A stretch of DNA of 9,037 nucleotides, taken from the NCBI GenBank assembly GCA_017860555.1, contig JAGDMJ010000110.1, positions 1-9,037 on the forward strand, read 5' to 3'. This stretch comes from Bacteroidota bacterium (GTDB lineage: Bacteria > Bacteroidota > Ignavibacteria > UBA10030 > UBA6906). A program made the translations under genes and the position numbers. Shown here one piece after another: positions 1-6,684 of the stretch (its first letter is position 1; each line of letters opens with the position of its first letter). The notes below the pieces were generated by a model. It saw only the letters and a program-made list of their open reading frames with translations, did no database searches and was not told the DNA's origin.

Positions 1-2768
1 TGCATCTGGCGTTTCGCCGCATCTTCCTCACTCCATTTTTCCATCAGCTCCGGATCATCCAGTTTGGGCGTCTCGTGAAACGCGCTCCAGTCAAAGTCCT
101 CGTCAAACGGATCGAGCGCCTTCTCGGGATTGAAGATCTCCGGATCCACCGGCCGCACGGCATACGGAGTGAAGTCGGGCGTATCGGTGAAGAAGTCCGC
201 GAGGTCTGTGGCGCTGAAGTCATACTGGTTGAGATACGGAAGCCCCAGCAGATGCCAGAACGTTTTCATGGCGCTGCCAAAGCTGTAATGCACGTGGCTG
301 ACGTATCCCTTCTTTGCATACGGCGAGATCACCATCAGCAGGCTGCGATGAGCATCCACGTGATCAACCCCACCTTGCGGATCGTCTTCCGTGATCACGA
401 TTGCCATCTCTCTCCAGTAAGGGGTGTGCGACAGGAAATCTATGATCCTGCCCAGCGCCAGGTCGTTATCCATCATGTAGCTTTCGGTGAACGGATAGCC
501 TGCCTCGGGCCGGAGTCCCGCGCCATGGTCGTTCGGGAGATAGATCGTGAGCATCTGCGGCATGGTTTTCCCCTCCCCGATCCAGCGTTCCTGGAAGTCC
601 TTGATGAACATGTCGGCCCGAAATTGATCAGGGATGCTCATGTTCCATGTGGGATAGATCTGCGATGATCGGGTGTAGAGGGGTGCCGGGACGGGATAGT
701 TGATGGTATAGCGGACCCCGGTATGTTTGAACGCCATCTCTTCAAGGCTGTGGGCAAACTCGAGGCCGAGCCCGAAATTGAAGAAGCTGATCCGTCCCCG
801 TTCAAGATGATCCCAGAGCGAACCGGCTTCGTTGTAGTCTTCGGGATAGGTTCCTCCCGAGGAGCCTGTGATCGCCAGAGCGCCAGGCGCGGCCGACTGC
901 CACTTGGGATCCCTGCCGCCACCATAGCTCGCCGGCGTATTGGTCTCCACCCATTCGTTGGGGTAGGTCGCGGCCAGCCACCGGTGTCCGTCAGCGGAGA
1001 CATCGGAATCGCAATAGAAATTATCACCAATGCCGAACCGCTCGGCAAGCCGCAGGTGATTCACCATGACCGTCACGCCCTTGATCACGTCCCCCCGCTG
1101 GTTGCTGATGTCCTGATTGGCGCCGTATCGCGCAAGGGATGTATCTCCCCGTGCTCCTTTCACCTGCCCGAACACTTCGTCAAAGGTCCGGTTTTCCTTG
1201 GCTATGAACACAAGATGCCTGATGGGAGAGCTTTTCTCCCCTGGACAGAGGGGGATAGGATTGTCCTTCCGCCAGGCGAACCCGGGGGCCGTAGCGAGCT
1301 CCATGGCGAAGTTGTTCTTCACAACCTGTACAGTCTCGCTCCGCAGTTGGGCATCGCTGGGAATTTGCAGGATGGAGACGGTGCCGTTCATCAGGTTTCC
1401 CACGTATGAACCCTTCTCTCCGGCTTCGAAGCCCCTTCCTCCGTTTGGCCCGCTGCCGAACCCTTTTGCGTTGGCGACGATCAGCTTTTTGCCGTCCTTG
1501 CTCACCTTCAACTTTGACGGGAACCAGCACACCGGTATGTGGCCAACAACCTTGAGGGAGCGAACGTCGATCACTCCCACGGCGTTGATACCGGACTCAG
1601 CCACATAGAGCCGCCGTGCATCCGGCGACAGCGCCACGCCATAGGGGATGACCCCTCGCAACCTGCCCAGGCGCTTGTCCGGAGAGAGGAAAATGTTCTT
1701 TACCACCTTGTTCTTTCGCGTGTCAATAACAGAGATACAGTCGTTGGTGCCATTGCTGACAAACACGTATCTGTCGGTCGCCACGACGGAATTCGGGCTG
1801 GCTCCTCCGACGGCGGGAATGCCTTCCACCATTTCGCCCACAAGGAAGCCGGTCTTGATCTTCGCCTGGACTACCGGTTTATGCGGGTGAGTGACATCCA
1901 GCGCCCAGACCGAGAAAGATTCCGGCACGTTCGGATCTCCAAGTCCCGGGACCTTGATGCTATCGGTGTTGATCCCTTCCCGCATCTCCTTCGTCCCAAA
2001 TGCGAACGGCGGGCGTTTCAGAGCGGTCTCGCTTGGCCGTTTCATGTCGAGACTCGCCACCGGTTTGTACTCGAACATGCCGACGTTGGCAACAAAAGCC
2101 CGTTTCCCGTCCGGCGAAAGGGCAATACCGAACGGATAGCGTCCTACTCCCTCGCTTGCGACGAGCGCACGCTTTCGAACGTCGATGACGATCATGCGGA
2201 AGTTCATCTGGTCCACGGCATAGAGCAGGGAACCATCATTGCCAAGCACCATGTCGCCAATGTAGCTGTCGGCAAACTTCCGGCCGTTGAGCGTCGTGTC
2301 ACAATTGATCTCTCCCAGCCGTTTCCCGCTCGCAAGGTCGAACAGGTAAACCGCTCCTTCCTGGCCACCGGCAACATACAGCACCGTGTTGTCGGGCGAG
2401 ATCGCAAGGCCCATATACACGGAGGCCAGGATTCCTTTGTCGTTCCGGTATCCCTCAGGGATCTGCCGGATCGACGGATTCGGCCCGACGACGTCCCGGA
2501 TGATCGAGACGGAGAAGGGGCGCACGCCGGAATTGGCAGTCACAGCAACCGAGCCATCCGGGCTCAAAACGAGGCCGTATGGATGAGGGGCGACCGTGAT
2601 CTGCTTCCCGCGCGGAGTGAGAAGGCGGCCGTTGGGGATGACTGTCGTGCCATCCCGGATGATCTCCGTATAGGCGTTCCCCGCCGGAGCACGAGATACC
2701 CATACCTTGTCGGCACCGGGTGCCACGCAGCAGCACAGGGAGAGGAGAGCGATGAGGAGTGTGCGCAT
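1..2768 (-). CDS. Secreted YVTN beta-propeller / phosphoesterase fusion protein (3' end cut by window)
   Basis: Reading from ATG at 2768 towards position 1, the frame stays open for 922 codons with no stop, so only the C-terminal tail is missing. Residues 1-20 (MRTLLIALLSLCCCVAPGAD) look like a signal peptide, implying export. Residues about 55-475 hold repeated beta-propeller blades of YVTN/YncE type (LSPDGSVAVTAN at 68, ISPDNTVLYVAGG, LSPDGKRAFVANVG, VSKDGKKLIVANAKG near 422-436). The C-terminal half is a phosphoesterase (AcpA / phospholipase C-like, PF04185 type). It shows ENRTFD at 525-530, SADGH at 591-595, NDHG around D747-H748, and EDDPQGGVDHVDAHR at 794-808, the usual metal and phosphate-binding signatures. 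Such fusions are commonly about 800-930 aa. The natural substrate is unknown; a phosphomonoester or phosphodiester is expected from the family. The gene lies 7 nt after the GntR regulator gene and is presumably co-transcribed with it. No Shine-Dalgarno sequence is visible before its ATG. Confidence 0.9.
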   Translation of the reverse strand, partial: MRTLLIALLSLCCCVAPGADKVWVSRAPAGNAYTEIIRDGTTVIPNGRLLTPRGKQITVAPHPYGLVLSPDGSVAVTANSGVRPFSVSIIRDVVGPNPSIRQIPEGYRNDKGILASVYMGLAISPDNTVLYVAGGQEGAVYLFDLASGKRLGEINCDTTLNGRKFADSYIGDMVLGNDGSLLYAVDQMNFRMIVIDVRKRALVASEGVGRYPFGIALSPDGKRAFVANVGMFEYKPVASLDMKRPSETALKRPPFAFGTKEMREGINTDSIKVPGLGDPNVPESFSVWALDVTHPHKPVVQAKIKTGFLVGEMVEGIPAVGGASPNSVVATDRYVFVSNGTNDCISVIDTRKNKVVKNIFLSPDKRLGRLRGVIPYGVALSPDARRLYVAESGINAVGVIDVRSLKVVGHIPVCWFPSKLKVSKDGKKLIVANAKGFGSGPNGGRGFEAGEKGSYVGNLMNGTVSILQIPSDAQLRSETVQVVKNNFAMELATAPGFAWRKDNPIPLCPGEKSSPIRHLVFIAKENRTFDEVFGQVKGARGDTSLARYGANQDISNQRGDVIKGVTVMVNHLRLAERFGIGDNFYCDSDVSADGHRWLAATYPNEWVETNTPASYGGGRDPKWQSAAPGALAITGSSGGTYPEDYNEAGSLWDHLERGRISFFNFGLGLEFAHSLEEMAFKHTGVRYTINYPVPAPLYTRSSQIYPTWNMSIPDQFRADMFIKDFQERWIGEGKTMPQMLTIYLPNDHGAGLRPEAGYPFTESYMMDNDLALGRIIDFLSHTPYWREMAIVITEDDPQGGVDHVDAHRSLLMVISPYAKKGYVSHVHYSFGSAMKTFWHLLGLPYLNQYDFSATDLADFFTDTPDFTPYAVRPVDPEIFNPEKALDPFDEDFDWSAFHETPKLDDPELMEKWSEEDAAKRQM

Positions 2769-2775
2769 AGGAGTT

Positions 2776-3501
2776 TTACACGGATTGGGTAACCTTGATG
2801 AAATTCTCCCGGGTGACACGTAAATGGTCTTCCATGAACCTGGCACCGGCATTTCCATCGCGCTGTTCGATGGAAGCGAGAATGCGTTCGTGATGTTGCA
2901 GCACCTGCTCGTCCGCCGCAGCATCCGTCCCACGAGCAAGTAACCGTATTTTCGGCAACAGGGAGTACAGAGGCTGCATCAAGAGCGGCGCCACAGCATT
3001 GTGACACGCCCGGGCAATTGCGGTGTGAAATCGCTCGTCAATTATTCCTTCAGCCTGAGGATCGCTGTCGCTACAGGCACGAAGGTCTTCGACTGTCTGG
3101 CGCAAATCCGTCAGGTCTTCTTCGGTCCAGGACTCGGCAGCCGCCATCACGATCTGCGGCTCGAACATCTGGCGCGCTTTCAGAATCTCGAGCGCCATCG
3201 CCTGATCCAGGCAGAGTTCAAAATAGAGGATGAGCTGCGACAACGCGTTCCCGGAGGAGAACTCGCTGACGTACATGCCATCCCCTTTCTTTACCGTGAT
3301 GAGTCCCCTGGCGTGGAGACGGTGGAGCGCTTCGCGGAGCGGCGTCCGGCTGACCCCGAGCATCGAGCAGAGTTCGGCTTCCGTCGGGAGCCTGTCCCCC
3401 GGCCGAAGCACCTTCTCCCGGATCGCCTGTTCGATATCCTCATCGATCCTTTGACTCAGGGTAGAGGCGGAGACGCCAATCTTGCTGAACATTTTTGCCA
3501 C
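2776..3501 (-). CDS. GntR family transcriptional regulator, FadR/FCD subfamily
   Basis: This 241-aa protein has the two-domain layout of FadR-type GntR repressors. Residues about 14-80 form the winged helix-turn-helix: LRPGDRLPTEAELCSMLGVSRTPLREALHRL (32-62) is the classic GntR signature, followed by the wing GLITVKKGDGMYV. Residues about 100-230 are an all-helical FCD effector domain. Its expected metal ligands are present: D155 and H159 in DERFH, H204 in HHERI, and H226 in EDHL. FCD regulators usually bind small carboxylates or sugar acids and are released from DNA by them; the effector here cannot be read from sequence. The GTG start at 3501 is chosen because GGGAGGG ends 7 nt-scale upstream of it; an ATG three codons in (3492) would lie too far away. 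It is the first gene of the minus-strand operon and faces the kinase-GH109 operon, so autoregulation and control of one or both operons is likely. Confidence 0.93.
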   Translation of the reverse strand: MAKMFSKIGVSASTLSQRIDEDIEQAIREKVLRPGDRLPTEAELCSMLGVSRTPLREALHRLHARGLITVKKGDGMYVSEFSSGNALSQLILYFELCLDQAMALEILKARQMFEPQIVMAAAESWTEEDLTDLRQTVEDLRACSDSDPQAEGIIDERFHTAIARACHNAVAPLLMQPLYSLLPKIRLLARGTDAAADEQVLQHHERILASIEQRDGNAGARFMEDHLRVTRENFIKVTQSV

Positions 3502-3507
3502 AATGAT

Positions 3508-3514
3508 CCCTCCC
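3508..3514 (-). promoter_or_regulatory. Ribosome binding site of the GntR gene
   Basis: On the minus strand this reads GGGAGGG, a strong Shine-Dalgarno site six nucleotides before the GTG at 3501. It decides the start codon in favour of GTG 3501 over the internal ATG at 3492. Confidence 0.75.
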
Positions 3515-3615
3515 GATGGATTTTTACAGGAGCAGCAGAGAGTCAGTGACCGGTAAAGAAGTGCGTTGCTTTCTTAGAACAGAAGGAAAAAGCCGGGTGA
3601 CGCTTTGGGTTATGA

Positions 3616-3628
3616 TATGTCATACATA
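3616..3628. promoter_or_regulatory. Putative GntR-family operator (13-bp palindrome)
   Basis: TATGTCATACATA has perfect 5-bp arms (TATGT/ACATA) around CAT. The centre has the GT-N3-AC core known for FadR-subfamily GntR operators, although the flanking T and A of the full T-N-GT-N3-AC-N-A consensus are not matched. It lies 115 bp upstream of the GntR start codon and overlaps a possible minus-strand -10 (TATCAT). This would suit autorepression. It is about 125 bp upstream of the plus-strand promoter, so direct repression there is less obvious. Confidence 0.5.
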
Positions 3629-3646
3629 CTACCTGGAAGAAGGTAG
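3629..3646. repeat. Inverted repeat next to the putative operator
   Basis: CTACCT and AGGTAG are perfect 6-bp complementary arms separated by GGAAGA. The element starts at the base right after the 13-bp palindrome. It could be a second protein-binding site or a short hairpin in a transcript. No T-run follows on either strand, so it is not a convincing terminator. Confidence 0.45.
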
Positions 3647-3713
3647 CGCATATTCTCAGCGTAATCAAGGCCAAAATTATGTGCCAATCCACCCCAAAAC
3701 GCGGATGTTGCGC

Positions 3714-3735
3714 CTTCTTTCATAATACTTCTTTC
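3714..3735. repeat. Short direct repeat (CTTCTTTC twice)
   Basis: CTTCTTTC occurs at 3714-3721 and 3728-3735, a 14-bp period. It lies just upstream of the plus-strand -35 and overlaps a small palindrome TTTCT-AAA-AGAAA (3732-3744). It may be an activator site, but the sequence is simple enough to be chance. Confidence 0.3.
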
Positions 3736-3751
3736 TAAAAGAAACAAATTA

Positions 3752-3783
3752 TTTGAACTTAAGTATTAAATAAAATATATTGG
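3752..3783 (+). promoter_or_regulatory. Promoter of the kinase-GH109 operon
   Basis: TTGAAC (3753-3758) and TATATT (3776-3781) are separated by exactly 17 bp, a good sigma70-like pair (4/6 and 5/6 matches). The same stretch also reads TTTG-N20-TATATTGG, close to the Bacteroidota -33/-7 pattern TTTG-N19-21-TAnnTTTG. An 8-bp palindrome, ACTTAAGT (3757-3764), overlaps the edge of the -35 box. Transcription would start near 3788-3790, leaving a leader of about 60 nt before the kinase ATG at 3849. Confidence 0.65.
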
Positions 3784-3838
3784 GGCTCACGCATAGTTGT
3801 CTGTCGCCGCTCATTCCACTCAGCCAGAACCAGACGCC

Positions 3839-3842
3839 GAGG
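3839..3842 (+). promoter_or_regulatory. Ribosome binding site deciding the kinase start
   Basis: GAGG lies 6 nt before ATG 3849. The longer frame could be opened at TTG 3780, but that codon lies inside the predicted -10 box. The next ATG, at 3894, has no purine-rich site upstream. Confidence 0.55.
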
Positions 3843-3848
3843 CACCGG

Positions 3849-4994
3849 ATGATCCCTGCATCTCACGTCACGCACCAGGCCGCAAAAGATTCCATGACCC
3901 AGGACCATACTCGGCTTGAGGTGTCTACGCCGGGCAGGGTCTGCCTCTTCGGCGAGCACCAGGACTATTTGCATCTGCCGGTTATACCGTGTGCCATCTC
4001 TCTGAGGATCAGCCTGACAGCTGAACGGATCCAGGAGCCCCGGGTGATCTTGAATCTGCCCGATATCCAGGCTCTTGAGACTTTCTCACTCGCCGGTCCA
4101 CTTCCGTACAGCGCGGCACGGGATTATTTCCGCAGCGCGGTGAATGTTCTTCGGGGCGAAGGCCTGACCTTCCGCCATGGCATCCGGGGTACGGTGCACG
4201 GGACAATTCCGATCAACTCCGGCACCTCCAGTTCCTCTGCACTCGTCGTGACGTGGATCGACGTGCTCTCCAGGTTCAGCGACCAGGCGCGCGAGTTGCC
4301 CGCGTCGGAGTTGGCCCGCCTGGCCCACCAGGCCGAAGTGGTGGAATTCGGCGAGCCCGGCGGCATGATGGATCACTATTCCACGGCGCTGGGCGGTGTA
4401 CTGGCCATTGACTTCCACCCGAAGCTCCGCGTTGAGAAAATCGATGTTGCACTGGGCACGTTTGTCCTGGGAGATTCCCAGGAACCCAAAGACACACAGG
4501 GGATCCTCTCACGGGTCAAATTCGGCGTCTTGAACACTGTGCGGAAACTGGTGAGCATTCGCCCTGACTTCTCGTTGCAGAAAGCCTCGCATGAGGACAT
4601 TGACCGCCTGGCCACCCACTGCACACAAGGCGAAGTGGAGCTACTCCACGGCACACTGGACAACAGAGATCTAACGAGGGAAGCTCGTGAGCTGCTCAAG
4701 AGGACTCCCCTGGACCACAAGAAGCTGGGCACGCTGCTTTGGCAGCACCAGCAACTCTTGCGTGATGTTCAGCGGATCTCTACCAGGAAGATTGACCGGA
4801 TGCTCGAAGCGGCGCTTGAAGCCGGAGCCTATGGCGGGAAGATCAACGGCTCGGGAGGTGGAGGCTGCATGTTTGTCTACGCTCCCGAGAACGCGCAGGA
4901 AGTCGCGGAAGCGATTGAAAAGGCGGGAGGGAAAGCCTACGTTGTGTATCCCGATGAAGGAACCCGGGTGGAGAAAGCTGTCCCCGCGCCGTAG
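3849..4994 (+). CDS. GHMP-family sugar kinase, galactokinase-like
   Basis: From ATG 3849 the product is 381 aa, close to bacterial galactokinases (about 350-390). All three GHMP motifs are present. Motif 1 is PGRVCLFGEHQDY (28-40), which keeps the E36, H37 and D39 that contact the sugar in galactokinases. Motif 2, the ATP phosphate loop, is IPINSGTSSSSA (120-131). The segment EPGGMMDHYSTALGG (169-183) carries D175 in the place of the catalytic base. Motif 3 is GAYGGKINGSGGGGC (326-340). The expected reaction is ATP-dependent phosphorylation of a free sugar at C1 in the cytoplasm. The substrate is uncertain: motif 1 departs from the galactokinase consensus GRVNLIGEHTDYNGG (C32, Q38, and LHL after DY). 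The GH109 gene downstream suggests galactose or N-acetylgalactosamine. Other GHMP sugar kinases (arabinokinase, glucuronokinase, heptose kinase) cannot be excluded. It is the first gene of the plus-strand operon. Confidence 0.85.
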   Translation: MIPASHVTHQAAKDSMTQDHTRLEVSTPGRVCLFGEHQDYLHLPVIPCAISLRISLTAERIQEPRVILNLPDIQALETFSLAGPLPYSAARDYFRSAVNVLRGEGLTFRHGIRGTVHGTIPINSGTSSSSALVVTWIDVLSRFSDQARELPASELARLAHQAEVVEFGEPGGMMDHYSTALGGVLAIDFHPKLRVEKIDVALGTFVLGDSQEPKDTQGILSRVKFGVLNTVRKLVSIRPDFSLQKASHEDIDRLATHCTQGEVELLHGTLDNRDLTREARELLKRTPLDHKKLGTLLWQHQQLLRDVQRISTRKIDRMLEAALEAGAYGGKINGSGGGGCMFVYAPENAQEVAEAIEKAGGKAYVVYPDEGTRVEKAVPAP

Positions 4995-5057
4995 AGAGTG
5001 ATGCCGGCGGTTTGATGAGCACGTCAAGAGCGGAGGCTGCGTCAAATACCCCCTGTG

Positions 5058-5081
5058 CCGCTGCAGCCCGGACTGGAGCGG
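5058..5081 (+). repeat. Intercistronic hairpin between kinase and GH109 genes
   Basis: CCGCTGCAG (5058-5066) and CTGGAGCGG (5073-5081) pair at 8 of 9 positions around a 6-nt loop, CCCGGA. No T-run follows, so it is unlikely to terminate transcription. It could stabilise or separate mRNA segments within the operon. The rest of the 142-nt gap holds no gene, and no clear second promoter is seen. Confidence 0.4.
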
Positions 5082-5124
5082 AATATCGCTGTAAGGAAGC
5101 AAAAAGCGCCCGCAAAAAGAAACC

Positions 5125-5130
5125 AAGGAG
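5125..5130 (+). promoter_or_regulatory. Ribosome binding site of the GH109 gene
   Basis: AAGGAG, followed by 6 nt and ATG 5137, is a textbook Shine-Dalgarno site. It fixes the start so that the Tat motif sits right at the N-terminus. Confidence 0.8.
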
Positions 5131-5136
5131 ATCATC

Positions 5137-6498
5137 ATGTCGATCCGCAGAAGCCGGAGGGAATTCCTCCTCGATACAACGATGGCCGGTGTTGGGCTTG
5201 CGCTTGGCAGCGCGGCACTCGAAGCTTGCGCCTCAACCAACACGCTCAAGGACCCCGCACTTCCCGCTCCAACAAGCGGGCCACTGAAGAAAGTACGGAT
5301 TGGATATGTCGGCGTTGGAGGAATGGGTACTTCCCATGTGAATAATCTGCTGAAGATCGAAGGGGCTGAGATCGTGGCCGTGTGCGACATCAAGGAAGAC
5401 CACGCCCGCCGTTCGCAGGAGATGTGCGTGAAGGCAGGAAAGCCTCGCCCCGAAGCGTATACCCGCGGCGAGGAGGATTTCAAAAGGCTCTGCCAGCGCG
5501 ACGACCTCGACCTGGTCTACAATGCTACTCCGTGGGAATGGCACGTCCCGGTCTGCCTGGAAGCCATGAACATGGGCAAGCACTCGGCGACGGAGGTTCC
5601 CGCTGCCACGAGCGTGGCCGACTGCTGGAAGCTTGTTGAGACCTCCGAGAAAACCGGACGTTACTGCATCATGATGGAGAACTGTAACTACGACAGAATC
5701 GAAATGATGATCCTGAACATGGTCACCCAGGGGCTTTTTGGCGAGATCCTTCGAGCCGAATGCGGGTACCTGCACGACCTGCGGGGAGTGAAGCATCATA
5801 TGGAGGGAGAAGGCCTCTGGAGGCGGGCGCACTCCATGAAAAGAAACGGCGACCTCTACCCCACTCATGGACTGGGTCCGGTGGCGCAGTGTCTTGGCAT
5901 CAACCGCGGCAACAACTTCGAGTCGCTCGTGGCGTTGGGCACGAAGACGCGTGGCCTGCATCTCTATGCCGTTGAGCGCTTCGGTCCGGACAGCCCTCAG
6001 GCAAAGGAGACGTTCAAGCTCAGCGATGTGGTCATCACGCTTCTCCATACCGCGCATGGAGAAGTCGTAGTGTTGAAGCACGACACAAGCTCACCGCGTC
6101 CCTACAGCCGTGACATCCTTGTCCAGGGGACCAGGGGCATTGTGCAGAAATACCCGGAACCGGTGGTCTATATTGAAGAGAAGGGGAAGAACGACGAGTG
6201 GGAACCGGCAGATGTGTATCTGAAGCGGTATGACCACCCCATCTGGAAGGAGCTGGAAGAGAAAAGCAAGGGAGCTGGCCACGGTGGCATGGACTTCATT
6301 GAAGACTACCGGCTCGTGCATGCCCTGCTGAAAGGGATTCAGCCCGACATGGACGTCTACGACGCGGCGATGCTCAGCGCGGTTACGGAGCTGAGCGAGA
6401 CATCGATCGACGGAGGCGGAAAGCCGGTTGCGTTCCCGGATTTCACGCGCGGCATGTGGAAGACCCCCCGGCCGCTGGAGGTCATGAAGACGGTCTGA
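5137..6498 (+). CDS. Glycoside hydrolase family 109 protein (Gfo/Idh/MocA fold; alpha-N-acetylgalactosaminidase family), Tat-exported lipoprotein
   Basis: The 453-aa product starts with a Tat signal, SRREFLL (6-12), a hydrophobic stretch, and a lipobox LEAC with C31 as the likely lipidated residue. This places it in a membrane outside the cytoplasm. Next is a Rossmann NAD(P)-binding domain: GYVGVGGMG (56-64) and D84 after the second strand, which favours NAD. The protein keeps the motifs that mark GH109 within the Gfo/Idh/MocA superfamily: TPWEWH (131-136), TEVPAA (152-157), ENCNYDR (181-187), GLFGEI, HDLRG (213-217), KRNGDLYPTHGLGPVAQ (235-251), GAGHGGMDF and FPDFTRG near the C-terminus. GH109 enzymes cleave terminal alpha-GalNAc through a redox mechanism with tightly bound NAD. 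Y241 and H244 probably match catalytic Tyr/His of the characterised enzyme (from memory, not aligned). Many relatives are annotated only as oxidoreductases, so the exact sugar is not certain. It follows the GHMP kinase by 142 nt on the same strand, consistent with release and phosphorylation of a galactose-type sugar. Confidence 0.88.
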   Translation: MSIRRSRREFLLDTTMAGVGLALGSAALEACASTNTLKDPALPAPTSGPLKKVRIGYVGVGGMGTSHVNNLLKIEGAEIVAVCDIKEDHARRSQEMCVKAGKPRPEAYTRGEEDFKRLCQRDDLDLVYNATPWEWHVPVCLEAMNMGKHSATEVPAATSVADCWKLVETSEKTGRYCIMMENCNYDRIEMMILNMVTQGLFGEILRAECGYLHDLRGVKHHMEGEGLWRRAHSMKRNGDLYPTHGLGPVAQCLGINRGNNFESLVALGTKTRGLHLYAVERFGPDSPQAKETFKLSDVVITLLHTAHGEVVVLKHDTSSPRPYSRDILVQGTRGIVQKYPEPVVYIEEKGKNDEWEPADVYLKRYDHPIWKELEEKSKGAGHGGMDFIEDYRLVHALLKGIQPDMDVYDAAMLSAVTELSETSIDGGGKPVAFPDFTRGMWKTPRPLEVMKTV

Positions 6499-6684
6499 CG
6501 AAAGCGGCGCGCGGGTGCCCACTCTGATGGCAAGAGGCCAAACCGTATGCTGTAGGGCCGCTGCCGCTGCGGTAAGACCCAGGTGTACCGAAGCATGAAA
6601 CGCCACCTTCCACACGGCGGCCTTATTGTGTGAGCGCTATTGATGTAGCAAGGACTCCGAGAAGTTCACCACCTGCCCATCTGC
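6499..6684. other. Convergent intergenic gap, no clear terminator
   Basis: This 186-nt gap lies between the stop codons of two converging genes, where a bidirectional terminator would be expected. Only weak structures are seen: CCGC/GCGG arms at 6558-6572, and CACAC/GTGTG at 6611-6632 with a 12-nt loop. Neither has a T-run. Small reading frames crossing the gap are shadows of the GH109 gene. Confidence 0.5.

Larger units (their letters stand above)
3515..3838. other. Divergent intergenic control region
   Basis: This gap separates the minus-strand GntR gene from the plus-strand kinase gene. It contains no convincing gene; a 69-codon plus-strand frame from 3516 shows no recognisable domain. 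Base composition shifts from mixed (3515-3700) to strongly AT-rich (about 3725-3781). Supported elements are listed separately: a 13-bp palindrome (3616-3628), an 18-bp inverted repeat (3629-3646), a pair of 8-bp direct repeats (3714-3735), and a promoter for the plus strand (3752-3783). For the minus strand only weak promoter candidates are seen. One is TATCAT (complement of 3612-3617), which overlaps the palindrome but has no good -35. The other is TAATTTTG (complement of 3671-3678), a Bacteroidota-type -7 box with a poorly spaced upstream element. Confidence 0.6.

Noticed and set aside
1539..2792. A 417-codon plus-strand frame and other long plus-strand frames opposite the phosphoesterase
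   Set aside because: They lie wholly opposite a minus-strand gene with clear propeller and phosphoesterase motifs, show no recognisable domains, and reflect GC-rich codon use on the true strand.
3516..3725. A 69-codon plus-strand frame in the divergent region
   Set aside because: It overlaps the operator-like palindromes, has no ribosome site, and its translation shows no recognisable motif.
3780..3848. TTG 3780 as start of the GHMP kinase (23 more residues)
   Set aside because: The codon lies inside the predicted -10 box and no ribosome site precedes it. ATG 3849 has GAGG at 6 nt, and the extra residues show no family similarity.
5233..6081. A 282-codon minus-strand frame opposite the GH109 gene
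   Set aside because: It is a shadow of the GH109 coding sequence; no start signals or domain motifs are visible.
6558..6632. Possible terminator hairpins in the convergent gap
   Set aside because: Stems are only 4-5 bp, one has a 12-nt loop, and no T-run follows on either strand.
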